From Streptomyces sp. NBC_00344 (lineage in GTDB: Bacteria > Actinomycetota > Actinomycetes > Streptomycetales > Streptomycetaceae): a stretch of 64,000 nt of DNA. The first letter of the stretch is position 1, and every line of letters starts with the position of its first letter. Under the pieces are notes generated by a model. The model did not search any database and was not told where the DNA came from. It worked only from the letters and a program-made list of their open reading frames with translations. Below, in pieces: positions 57,482 to 64,000 of this stretch. A program made the translations under genes and the position numbers. The DNA lies in NCBI RefSeq assembly GCF_036088315.1, contig NZ_CP107996.1, positions 6,499,001-6,563,000 of the forward strand, given 5' to 3'.

Positions 57482-58684
57482 TCAGTCTTCGGTGGCGAAC
57501 CGCCGTGCCACATACAGTCCAGCGGACAGCGCCAGCACCATGACGCAGGCCGTGAAAACGAGTCCGGCGCCCCTGAGTCCCAGCCACAGGGTCAGAGCGC
57601 CGACACCTACCACCGGAAGGGAGATGCCGACATAGGCGGCCACGAAGAATGCCGAGACCGTCGCGCCCCGCTGTTCCGGCGGTGCGGCCCCACTGATCGC
57701 GGTCATCGCCGCGCGGAACGAGAGCCCCTGGCCGAGCCCACCGCAGATCGCGCCGGACACGAGCACGGGCAGTGACTCGACTGCCAACGAGGTGCCGACG
57801 AGCACCAGTCCGACGACCAGGACGAAGCATCCGCCCGGCAGGCCTCGGCGGACCCCCACTCGGCCCATGAGTGACTGCCCGATCGTGGAGGCCAGAAAGA
57901 CGGAGAAGACGACCGCCCCGGTAACGGCCAGGTTGTGCACCCCGAGAGTCTCGGCAGCGAAGGCCGGGGCCACTGCCGTGAACAGCCCGAGCAGAGCGAA
58001 ACCGGCGAACGCGGCGAGCGCCGCGGGCAGGAAGACACCCCGGACCTCGGCCGGCACCACGAGCCCCTGAGGCCGGAGCCGAAGGCGACCACTCGCGTGG
58101 CGGACCGTCTCCGGCAGGAACCAGGTCAGCACCCCGGCAGCTGCCACCAGCGTCAGATGCACCACGAACGTCAGGCGCAGCGGCCACGGTGCGTACTCGG
58201 CAAGCAGCCCCGCCAGCAGGGGGCCACAGCCCAACCCGCCCATGTTCGCGGCCGTCGCGGCCAGCCCGGCCCGCCCCTCCCGGCCGGGTGGCGCCAGTTC
58301 CATCACCGTGACGGTCGCCGCCCCGCTGAACAGTCCAGCGGCGAGCCCCGACAGCAACCGGCCGGCGAACAGCGGAACAAGGCCGCCCTCGAAAAGAAAG
58401 CAGAGGGCGCTGGCCGCCGAGAACGCGAGGGCGCACAGCAGCACGGGCCGTCGCCCCGCGTCGTCGGACACGTTGCCCGCCAGCAGCAGAGTGGCGATCA
58501 CCCCAAGGGCGTAGACGGCGAACACCACTGTCACCATCAGCTCGGAGAAGCCGAGCTGATCCCGGTAGAGCCCGTACAGCGGGGTGGGCAGTGTGGTCCC
58601 GGCCATGCCGACCGCGAACACCGCCGCCGCAGCCGGATATCCAGGGTGTTGGCTTCTGTGGTCCCGGGGCATCTGACGGGCCAT
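57482..58684 (-). CDS. MFS transporter
   Basis: Major facilitator permease of about 400 residues with 12 hydrophobic segments. Motif A-like GNVSDDAGRRPVLL follows the second span, and there is a drug-efflux-like GRLLSGLAAGLFSGAATVTVMELAP. The second half repeats the topology (RVGVRRGLPGGCFVLVVGLVL). Most likely a proton-coupled exporter of a small molecule; the substrate cannot be read. ATG 58684 is preceded by GGGAG; the frame extends to 58723 without a good start. It is 20 kb from the NRPS, so a link to its product is only a guess. Confidence 0.88.
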   Translation of the reverse strand: MARQMPRDHRSQHPGYPAAAAVFAVGMAGTTLPTPLYGLYRDQLGFSELMVTVVFAVYALGVIATLLLAGNVSDDAGRRPVLLCALAFSAASALCFLFEGGLVPLFAGRLLSGLAAGLFSGAATVTVMELAPPGREGRAGLAATAANMGGLGCGPLLAGLLAEYAPWPLRLTFVVHLTLVAAAGVLTWFLPETVRHASGRLRLRPQGLVVPAEVRGVFLPAALAAFAGFALLGLFTAVAPAFAAETLGVHNLAVTGAVVFSVFLASTIGQSLMGRVGVRRGLPGGCFVLVVGLVLVGTSLAVESLPVLVSGAICGGLGQGLSFRAAMTAISGAAPPEQRGATVSAFFVAAYVGISLPVVGVGALTLWLGLRGAGLVFTACVMVLALSAGLYVARRFATED

Positions 58685-59059
58685 TGGCGAGGGCTCCCAT
58701 CGGCGGACATCGCGGGCGGGCAAGCGCCCACGCTCTCATCAAGATCCCTCAGAGCATGACACGCACCGCGGGCACCCAGGGCAGGTTGGTGCCGGAGCAC
58801 TGGCAGCAGGTCAGCAGTGGACCGTGATCACGGCCGAGCCGCCGCCCGGCGAGCACTGCCGGCGAAGCTCGCTCGGGTGGCTCCGGCAACGCGCCGTGGT
58901 TGCGGCGCGTGCAGACCCCGTGACGGTTCACGTGTGGGGTCGCCTCGGCGCAGGGTCAATCGGCACGCACGGGTGACCGCATGGATCGCCGCGTCACCTC
59001 AGGACCGCCTGACGGCCGGAGCGACTGCCGTGTTCGGTGTCCTCCGGGCATGTGCCGGG
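58685..59059. other. Intergenic, no gene recognised
   Basis: 375 bp between the ferritin-like gene stop and the MFS start, both leftward. Short frames on both strands are unconvincing. It should contain the MFS promoter. Confidence 0.35.
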
Positions 59060-60208
59060 TCAGGACGTCGCACCGACTGTCGCGCCGGGGCGGCGCGGCA
59101 ATGAACGGAATTGCGGGCCGTAGGTACCGGAACCCCCGGGTGTCGGGATGCCCATCAGACTGATGGCCGGCGATTCCAGTGAGCGCATCGCCCGCACCGC
59201 GCTGTCGAGCGCACCTGGATCACCGGTGGCCCAGGCATCTTCGAGGTCGTTGAGCATCGTGGTGAACTTCCGGTCGAACTCACGAAGGAGCCGCTGGACA
59301 CGCCCGGCCGGTGAAGGCCAGCCGCCCGAGGGAACGACTTCCATCGGACGCGCGTCGGGGAACGGGACGGCCGCTCCGGTGAACTCCCACACCCCGTTGG
59401 ACTCGCTCAACCGCCGTTCGTGGTAGATCTCGCCGAACGCGTAGTAGTGGGCGGGTGTGTGATTGCTGAACGGCGCATCGGGCGATGCGTCGGTGCCCTC
59501 GCCCTGCTCCTTGATGATCTCGATGGCCCTCTCGACGTCGTCCAGGGTCCGCATCACGACCAGGTTGTCGGCGCCTACCCGGTGCGGCAGTTGTCGCTGC
59601 GGCGACAGCGCCGGGCCGACCTCGTGAAACGCAGTCAGCAGCGCGGTGTAGAAAGACCCGATACTCGGCGGCCCTGCCACCCGTGCCAGTGGGGCCTCCG
59701 GAGCTTCGATGGCCATCATGACATCGTGGACATACCCCTTGGTCAGACCGGAGAGATAGACGGTCAGGCCTTGCCGGACACCTCCGGGAAGCGGTCCGGG
59801 ATAGCTGGGCACCGCGTCGGCGATCCTCGGTGTCCCGCCGACGGCCGCCAGGAGGTTGCAGACCAGCCCCATGTGGTACATCTCATCGTTGATGATCCCG
59901 GCGATGAGACGGGCGCATTCACTGGAGCGGTCCTTGATGGACCACCACGCGCACAGATACGGCGGGATGGTTGCCAGTTCCAGCTCCACCGCTACCTGGA
60001 GGGCGCCCTTGATCCATTCCGCGTCCCGGCTTTCGCCAGGAGTGTCCATGAGCCGGGCAACAGCGCCTCCTACGCTCGCCTTTGCGGGTGTGGCAGCAGC
60101 GCCCACGACGGCCGGCCCGGCCACGGCGAGGGTGGCAGACTTCAAGAATCCTCTGCGATCCAGTGAGGGAATGGCCGAACTCTTCAGACCCTCGTTCGGA
60201 TCACTCAC
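59060..60208 (-). CDS. Tat-exported ferritin-like (VioB/RebD-type) domain protein
   Basis: Protein of 382 residues starting at GTG 60208 (GGAG nine bases upstream). A twin-arginine signal (SLDRRGFLKSATLAVAGPAVVGAA) is followed by a ferritin-like di-iron domain: GALQVAVELELATIPPYLCAWWSI, IAGIINDEMYHMGLVCNLLAAVGG. Glu residues in ELELATIP and the ExxxH-like NDEMYH are candidate metal ligands. This matches the ferritin-like domain of iminophenyl-pyruvate dimer synthases (VioB, RebD, StaD relatives), but no amino-acid oxidase or indolocarbazole genes are present. The protein is also exported, so the reaction is open. Confidence 0.82.
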   Translation of the reverse strand: MSDPNEGLKSSAIPSLDRRGFLKSATLAVAGPAVVGAAATPAKASVGGAVARLMDTPGESRDAEWIKGALQVAVELELATIPPYLCAWWSIKDRSSECARLIAGIINDEMYHMGLVCNLLAAVGGTPRIADAVPSYPGPLPGGVRQGLTVYLSGLTKGYVHDVMMAIEAPEAPLARVAGPPSIGSFYTALLTAFHEVGPALSPQRQLPHRVGADNLVVMRTLDDVERAIEIIKEQGEGTDASPDAPFSNHTPAHYYAFGEIYHERRLSESNGVWEFTGAAVPFPDARPMEVVPSGGWPSPAGRVQRLLREFDRKFTTMLNDLEDAWATGDPGALDSAVRAMRSLESPAISLMGIPTPGGSGTYGPQFRSLPRRPGATVGATS

Positions 60209-60640
60209 ACCCGGCTCCGTTTCTACTGCGGTAAGACCCACGTCCGTCGGACGGCTCTGCCCGATCGGCGTGCAGAGAAGGGCGAAACTAACAGGCAATC
60301 AGGCGGAGTCAGGGGTCGCGCCCCGGCAGGGCGGGCGCGGATCACCCTGTCGGACCAGCACCGGTGTTCCGCGCCGGCGCGGAGGGGGCGGGTGTTCGGA
60401 CACCACCCCAGCCGGCACATCGGACAGCGGTCGGCCTGTCGTCTCCGGTCCGGCGGACGTGCCCGTCCCGTGCCGTCCCGCGTTCGCGTGAATGCTGGTG
60501 CTCCGTACGGAACTGCTCCGTGGCCGAGGCCTGCCGGCTGCCCGCCGACTGGTAGGAAGAGACGCCGATCCGCTTCGCCACGGGGACGGGTCTCAGCACG
60601 CCCCCGTGGACTCATCCGGTTGAAGAGCAGGAGAATTCGC
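60209..60640. other. Divergent promoter region
   Basis: About 430 bp between the leftward ferritin-like gene and the rightward monooxygenase gene; both promoters should lie here. I see a short hairpin GGTGT-TCGG-ACACC near 60392-60406, no gene and no clear promoter pair. Confidence 0.4.
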
Positions 60641-60937
60641 ATGTCGGTGAAACTGGGTCTGCTCGTCCGCCTGGAAGCCAAACCCGGCAAGGAGGACGCG
60701 TTGGCCGCCTTCCTGGAGAGCGGCCGTGCGCTGGCCGATGCGGAGGAGCAGACGGTGACCTGGTACGCCTTCAGGACAGGCCGCAGGGAGTTCGGAATCT
60801 TCGACACCTTCGAGTCGGAGGAGGGCCGTGCGGCGCACCTGGGGGGCGAGATCGCCAAGGCGCTCGGCGACATCGCCCCCGATCTGCTGGCCCGCGAGCC
60901 GGAGATCCGGACCACGGACATCATCGCCGCCAAGTAG
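60641..60937 (+). CDS. Antibiotic biosynthesis monooxygenase-fold protein
   Basis: ABM-family ferredoxin-like protein of 98 residues: KLGLLVRLEAKPGKEDALAAFLESGRALADAEEQTVTWYAFRTGRREFGIFDTFESEEGRAAHLGGEIAKAL. Members act as small cofactor-free monooxygenases, haem-degrading enzymes or stress proteins; this one resembles the common stand-alone form. ATG 60641 is preceded by GCAGGAGAATTCGC. The damaged TetR gene follows on the same strand. Confidence 0.87.
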   Translation: MSVKLGLLVRLEAKPGKEDALAAFLESGRALADAEEQTVTWYAFRTGRREFGIFDTFESEEGRAAHLGGEIAKALGDIAPDLLAREPEIRTTDIIAAK

Positions 60938-61055
60938 ACCGAGCTCCGGCACAGCACCCCGAAGAACCTCGCAGCTGCGGAAGGTGCCGGCGTCGGTGGT
61001 CCGGCGCCTCGTGGGGCAGCCGGGAGCCGGAGCCGGTGATCGACCGGGTACATGG

Positions 61056-61552
61056 ATGGCGAGGCGCACGCTCTGCAGCGCAGGGGGCCGTTGTTCCCGG
61101 CGAACCGTCAGCCGGCCGGCGCGACCCCACACCGGTCGCCGTCGCATTGAAGCCGCGCGACAGGCGATCCTCGACGCGGCGCTGCGGCTGCTCGCGGAAG
61201 CGGACGGCGCGTCAGTAACCGTCAGCACCACCGCGCGCGAGGCGGGCGTCGGCAAGCAGACCCTCTACCGCTGGTGGCCGTCGAAGGGTGCCGTCCTGCT
61301 GGACGCGATGTGGGACCGCGCCGATCAGGTGGTCCAATGATGCGGGAGTTCACCGGGGCCCGGCGTGCTGCGCTGCACGAGGTCCTTGTCCGGGGCCGGG
61401 AGCGTGGCGAACTCCCCGAGGAATGCGACCTTGACCTGCTGGTGGATCAGGTGTACGTCGTCTTCTGGTACCGCTTCCTGCTGGGTCACGAACCCCTGGA
61501 CCCCGCGGCGGCCGGACGTCTCACCGCATCGATCATCCAGGGCGCGTGCTGA
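61056..61552 (+). pseudogene. TetR-family regulator with internal deletion and frameshift
   Basis: The N-terminal part in frame from ATG 61056 has a full TetR HTH (RRRIEAARQAILDAALRLLAE, VTVSTTAREAGVGKQTLYRWWPSKGAVLLDAMWDRADQ) and then stops at 61340. The expected C-terminal ending follows at once in another frame (MREFTGARRAALHEVLVRGRERGELPEE, LLVDQVYVVFWYRFLLGHEPLDP). Normal relatives have roughly 60 more residues between these parts, so a piece of the ligand domain is missing as well as the frame. A DNA-binding fragment of about 94 residues could still be made. Confidence 0.8.
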
Positions 61553-61608
61553 ACGGCGAGGAGTCCGGGGTACCGGTGGGTCTCCCCGAGGTGTTCCTCG
61601 CACGACCG

Positions 61609-62496
61609 TCACTGCCGGCCGGCGCGGCCGGTCTCCTCGGGTTTCCGTCCCCAGCAGGTAATCATCCCCGGTGACAGACCGGCACACTCGGGTGAGTCCA
61701 GATACCGGATTCCCGCGGCGATCGCCGCGTCATCCACCAGCCCGGTGGCCAGCATCGCCGTTCGGGACCGGTCCCAGGTATCTGCCCAGAAACGGCTGAT
61801 GGGGCTGCCGGGCTCCAGCGGAGGCACGTGCAGCTCGGCCGCCACCGCGGCCAGTCCGGCGCCGCGCAGCAGCTGCGGATAGGTGGCGACCCACGAGATG
61901 TCGGTGCCGATGCTTTCCCTGAGTCCTTGCCACATGGCGCGCATCACCCTGGTGAAGGGGGTGTCGGTGGCGCCCCCGGCGGACGCTACCGGATCAGCGG
62001 CGTCGCTCAGGACCAGCACACCACCGGGTGCGAGCATCCTGCTGAGCGCGGTGACCAGTCGCTCCCGGTCTGCCAGATGCATCAGCACGAACCTGGCGTG
62101 CACCAGACGGAAGCGGCCCAGGTGGAAGTCCTCGGCCGTGATGTCCGCCCGAACGGCGGTCAGGCCGGGGATCGGATGCGCTTCCAGGAACCGAACGTCC
62201 TGGTCGACCGCGACGACCCTCGCCACTCCCGCGTCCTGGAGCAGCAACCGGGCGACAGAGCCCGTCCCCGCGCCCACGTCCAGGCAGTCCCAGCCCGGCC
62301 CCGCCCCCAGCGCTTTGAGCCGGGCCATCGTCACACCGTCGTAGGCGCGGGCGCCGAGATCGATACGCTCGCCTTCGCCGCGAGCCTCCGCCGGAAACAC
62401 CTCGCTGCCGTAGTGCCCTGGTGTGCGGCCCTGGTCCGGCGCATCCGGGTCTTCGGGTTCCGCGAGGTGGTGCTCATCCGATGTCACTGGCTCCAC
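61609..62496 (-). CDS. Class I SAM-dependent methyltransferase
   Basis: Methyltransferase of 295 residues with a Rossmann core. Motif I CLDVGAGTGSVARLLLQ, motif II acid in VVAVDQDVRFLE, ADITAEDFHLGRFRLVHARFVLMHLADRERLV (post-II/III) and APGGVLVLSDAADP. A C-terminal cap covers about residues 190-295. The acceptor is unknown; relatives in streptomycetes occur in secondary metabolism but also alone. The first ~40 residues are acidic and probably flexible. Confidence 0.88.
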   Translation of the reverse strand: MEPVTSDEHHLAEPEDPDAPDQGRTPGHYGSEVFPAEARGEGERIDLGARAYDGVTMARLKALGAGPGWDCLDVGAGTGSVARLLLQDAGVARVVAVDQDVRFLEAHPIPGLTAVRADITAEDFHLGRFRLVHARFVLMHLADRERLVTALSRMLAPGGVLVLSDAADPVASAGGATDTPFTRVMRAMWQGLRESIGTDISWVATYPQLLRGAGLAAVAAELHVPPLEPGSPISRFWADTWDRSRTAMLATGLVDDAAIAAGIRYLDSPECAGLSPGMITCWGRKPEETGRAGRQ

Positions 62497-62704
62497 CGCC
62501 CTCGCTGTCGGTTGCTTTCATTGTTGCCCCAGGGCAGCTACTTTTCCTGTTCGGGGCACGGTGGCGAAGGGCTGTGACCGCGGCGGAGACCCTGCCGGGC
62601 CGAGCGCGCTACGGGTCTTGTCGCATGGTTGCCGGTAGGTGGTGCAGATGTCCTGTCACGTCCGCCGGCCCCTCACTGTCACGGCTGGGGGTGGCCGGAC
62701 AGCG

Positions 62705-62739
62705 GTTGGTCCCGGCAGTCAGAATCCGCCGGGACCAAC
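62705..62739 (-). terminator. Perfect hairpin after the CsbD gene
   Basis: 12-bp perfect stem GTTGGTCCCGGC (62705-62716) / GCCGGGACCAAC (62728-62739) with an 11-nt loop, about 20 bp downstream of the leftward CsbD-like stop. It insulates the methyltransferase gene from read-through. Confidence 0.8.
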
Positions 62740-62759
62740 GAGTGCGGGACGGTTGGCAC

Positions 62760-62939
62760 TCAGTGCTTGAAGGCGTCCTTGGCCTTCTCCTTCGCCTGGC
62801 GGGCGTCGCCCGTGGACTCCTCGGCGCGCCCCTCGGTCTCGAGAGACTCGTTGCCCACGGCGCCGCCGGCCACCTTCTTGGCCTTGCCCTCGGCCTGCTC
62901 ACCCTTGGCTCGCGCCTTCTCGTCCGCTGCCACAGCCAC
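62760..62939 (-). CDS. CsbD-like small stress protein
   Basis: Protein of 59 residues: start MAVAADEKARAKGEQAEG, middle KAKKVAGGAVGNESLETEG, end RAEESTGDARQAKEKAKDAF. This repetitive Lys/Ala/Glu/Gly composition is the CsbD pattern. CsbD proteins are general-stress proteins of unknown mechanism, controlled by SigB-type factors in other bacteria. The start is GTG 62939 with GAGG six bases upstream; a GTG two codons later is the alternative. Confidence 0.88.
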   Translation of the reverse strand: MAVAADEKARAKGEQAEGKAKKVAGGAVGNESLETEGRAEESTGDARQAKEKAKDAFKH

Positions 62940-63118
62940 TCACATCCTCGGTATCGAAAACGGTGTCATCCGGACGTCTGGCCGTAGGTCGGGGGCTCAA
63001 ACCCCGGACAGTTGCCACATGGAAATTGTCGTGACACAGCGTGCCGTAAGGACTACATAAGATTTACAGGAGTGAGCTGGTTCTTCCGGGGCACTCGGTG
63101 CTTCGGAGGTTGATAACA

Positions 63119-63286
63119 ATGGTTCCTGTTCTTCTGGTTCTCCTGCTCGCTCTGATCCTTTTCGGTGCGGGCTTCGCACTCAAGGCTCTGTGGTGGATCG
63201 CCGTTATCGTGTTGGTGGTGTGGCTGCTCGGCTTCGTCATCCGCCCGACGGCAGGCGGCAAGCGTGGCCGCTGGTATCGCTGGTAG
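63119..63286 (+). CDS. Small hydrophobic membrane peptide
   Basis: Protein of 55 residues with two tightly packed hydrophobic helices (MVPVLLVLLLALILFGAGFAL and WWIAVIVLVVWLLGFVI) and a basic C-terminus KRGRWYRW. This is the short hydrophobic protein found across actinobacteria and often linked to stress regulons; function unknown. ATG 63119 has GGAGG nine bases upstream, which decides against the earlier in-frame start at 63098. It is followed by an excellent terminator. Confidence 0.82.
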   Translation: MVPVLLVLLLALILFGAGFALKALWWIAVIVLVVWLLGFVIRPTAGGKRGRWYRW

Positions 63287-63310
63287 ACGGCGTTCTTGAA
63301 AGTCCCCGAT

Positions 63311-63350
63311 GGGGTGGGTTCCGGCTCGGTCATGCCGGAACCCACCCCTT
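63311..63350 (+). terminator. Intrinsic terminator after the hydrophobic peptide gene
   Basis: Perfect 15-bp stem GGGGTGGGTTCCGGC (63311-63325) and its complement (63334-63348) with an 8-nt loop, followed by a T-rich run (TTTCCTTT). It is the best classical terminator in the window. Confidence 0.9.
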
Positions 63351-63532
63351 TCCTTTGCCGCACCGCGAAGGAAAAGCACCCATGAAGCGTTGCCCTTTGT
63401 GTGTCCGATTGTGTGAGTGGAGAGGTGCGGGGCATGCGGTGTTCTGAGCACACGTCCCTACCCTTCGGGTGGTGACGTGCGACCACGGGTTTCAACGCTG
63501 TCGAATCCGAAGCGTTTCAATGAGGGAGCTGT

Positions 63533-63883
63533 ATGAGTGACAATATTTGGGGCTACCATCCGACCTCCGGTCACGCCGCCGGTATCGACCTGACCGGTTA
63601 CAAGGTCGAGGCCACCGATGGCAGTGTCGGAAAGGTCGACAAACACTCGGACGACGTCAACTCCGCCTACCTGGTCGTCGATACCGGCGTATGGATCCTC
63701 GGTAAGCACGTCCTGCTCCCCGCGGGTACGGTGCGGATCATCGACGAAGCGGAGCGGAAGATCTTCGTTGACCTCACCAAGGACCAGATCAAGAACTCCC
63801 CGGAATTCGACAAGGACAAGCATGTCGAAGACGCGGGCTACCACGAGCAGATCGCCGGCTATTACAGCAGTCACCGCGCCTGA
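63533..63883 (+). CDS. PRC-barrel domain protein
   Basis: Protein of 116 residues: IDLTGYKVEATDGSVGKVDKHSDDVNSAYLVVDTGVWILGKHVLLPAGTVRIIDEAERKIFVDLTKDQIKNSPEFD. This is the PRC-barrel fold with the typical tail found in actinobacterial stress-related members. The C-terminal HEQIAGYYSSHRA is helical. Binding partner unknown. Its grouping with CsbD and the hydrophobic peptide suggests a shared stress regulon. Confidence 0.88.
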   Translation: MSDNIWGYHPTSGHAAGIDLTGYKVEATDGSVGKVDKHSDDVNSAYLVVDTGVWILGKHVLLPAGTVRIIDEAERKIFVDLTKDQIKNSPEFDKDKHVEDAGYHEQIAGYYSSHRA

Positions 63884-63958
63884 CACAGCGGACTTGCGTG
63901 ACCGCTCCGCCCGACCCGCTCGCCGGGGCAAGGCCACCGTCCGACCCGCGCCCGATGA

Positions 63959-64000
63959 GACGCCCGGCCCGGTCTTCGTACCGCGGCCGGGCTCGGGCGT
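63959..64000 (+). terminator. Hairpin after the PRC-barrel gene
   Basis: GCCCGGCC pairs with GGCCGGGC around an inner CGGT/ACCG stem, with one bulged C and further outward pairing (ACGCCCG/CGGGCGT). It ends at the window edge, so the full structure may not be visible. Confidence 0.6.

Noticed and set aside
57361..57543. Possible HNH endonuclease start (MSARYRSGRCERPGGRG)
   Set aside because: Resemblance is limited to about 15 residues and no HNH motif follows; at most a remnant.

Overview
The window looks like a chromosome segment of a Streptomyces or very close actinomycete. Evidence: high G+C with strongly G/C-biased third codon positions, many GTG starts, a mycothiol-dependent isomerase family gene, streptomycete-type small proteins (DUF5133, probable DUF6381, CsbD, PRC-barrel), Tat-exported enzymes and a large modular NRPS.

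Layout. 1-15 kb holds mixed metabolic and regulatory genes: a truncated secreted GH3 beta-glucosidase, an acyl-CoA dehydrogenase, a lipoprotein, two coupled alpha/beta hydrolases facing a TetR regulator across a perfect palindrome, a Fic/Doc-like toxin-antitoxin pair behind a 31-bp perfect palindrome, a muconolactone-isomerase-like protein, a DJ-1/PfpI protein, a LysR remnant, an SDR, a PHP-domain protein and an Asp23-like protein. 15.3-37.7 kb is one leftward unit: an MbtH-like gene, then two NRPS genes that overlap by 4 bp, each broken by an apparent 1-nt frameshift at the same place. 38.6-53.7 kb holds accessory enzymes, including a beta-phosphoglucomutase/GH65 phosphorylase pair, a carotenoid oxygenase, a Na+/H+ antiporter and a membrane SpoIIE-type phosphatase. 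54-64 kb holds a DUF4032 kinase-like protein, a double-HTH regulator, an A+T-richer structured interval, an MFS pump, a Tat-exported ferritin-like enzyme, a decayed TetR gene, a methyltransferase and a small stress-protein group (CsbD, hydrophobic peptide, PRC-barrel).

How the NRPS fits together. Read in transcription order the architecture is C(starter)-A-T / C-A-T / C-A-T / C-A-T-E // C(DCL type)-A-T / C-A-T-R. It has six modules, a D-residue at position 4 and release by a terminal thioester reductase. Binding-pocket residues read by eye give DAFFCGVTF (modules 1, 3, 5; branched aliphatic such as Val/Ile), DAWQMGLID (modules 2, 4; Gln-like) and DAWTVAAVC (module 6; Phe). The inferred product is an N-acylated or otherwise capped (Val/Ile)-Gln-(Val/Ile)-D-Gln-(Val/Ile)-phenylalaninal, or the matching alcohol. 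That suits a protease-inhibitor-type peptide aldehyde; the known comparison I recall is the flavopeptin family from Streptomyces flavogriseus, which I could not check. The modules are a mosaic of near-identical, C-rich/G-poor DNA blocks, which suggests recent duplication and gene conversion. The C6-to-C5 contraction in modules 3 and 5 is the main uncertainty: it may be a sequencing error, real decay, or a slippage site.
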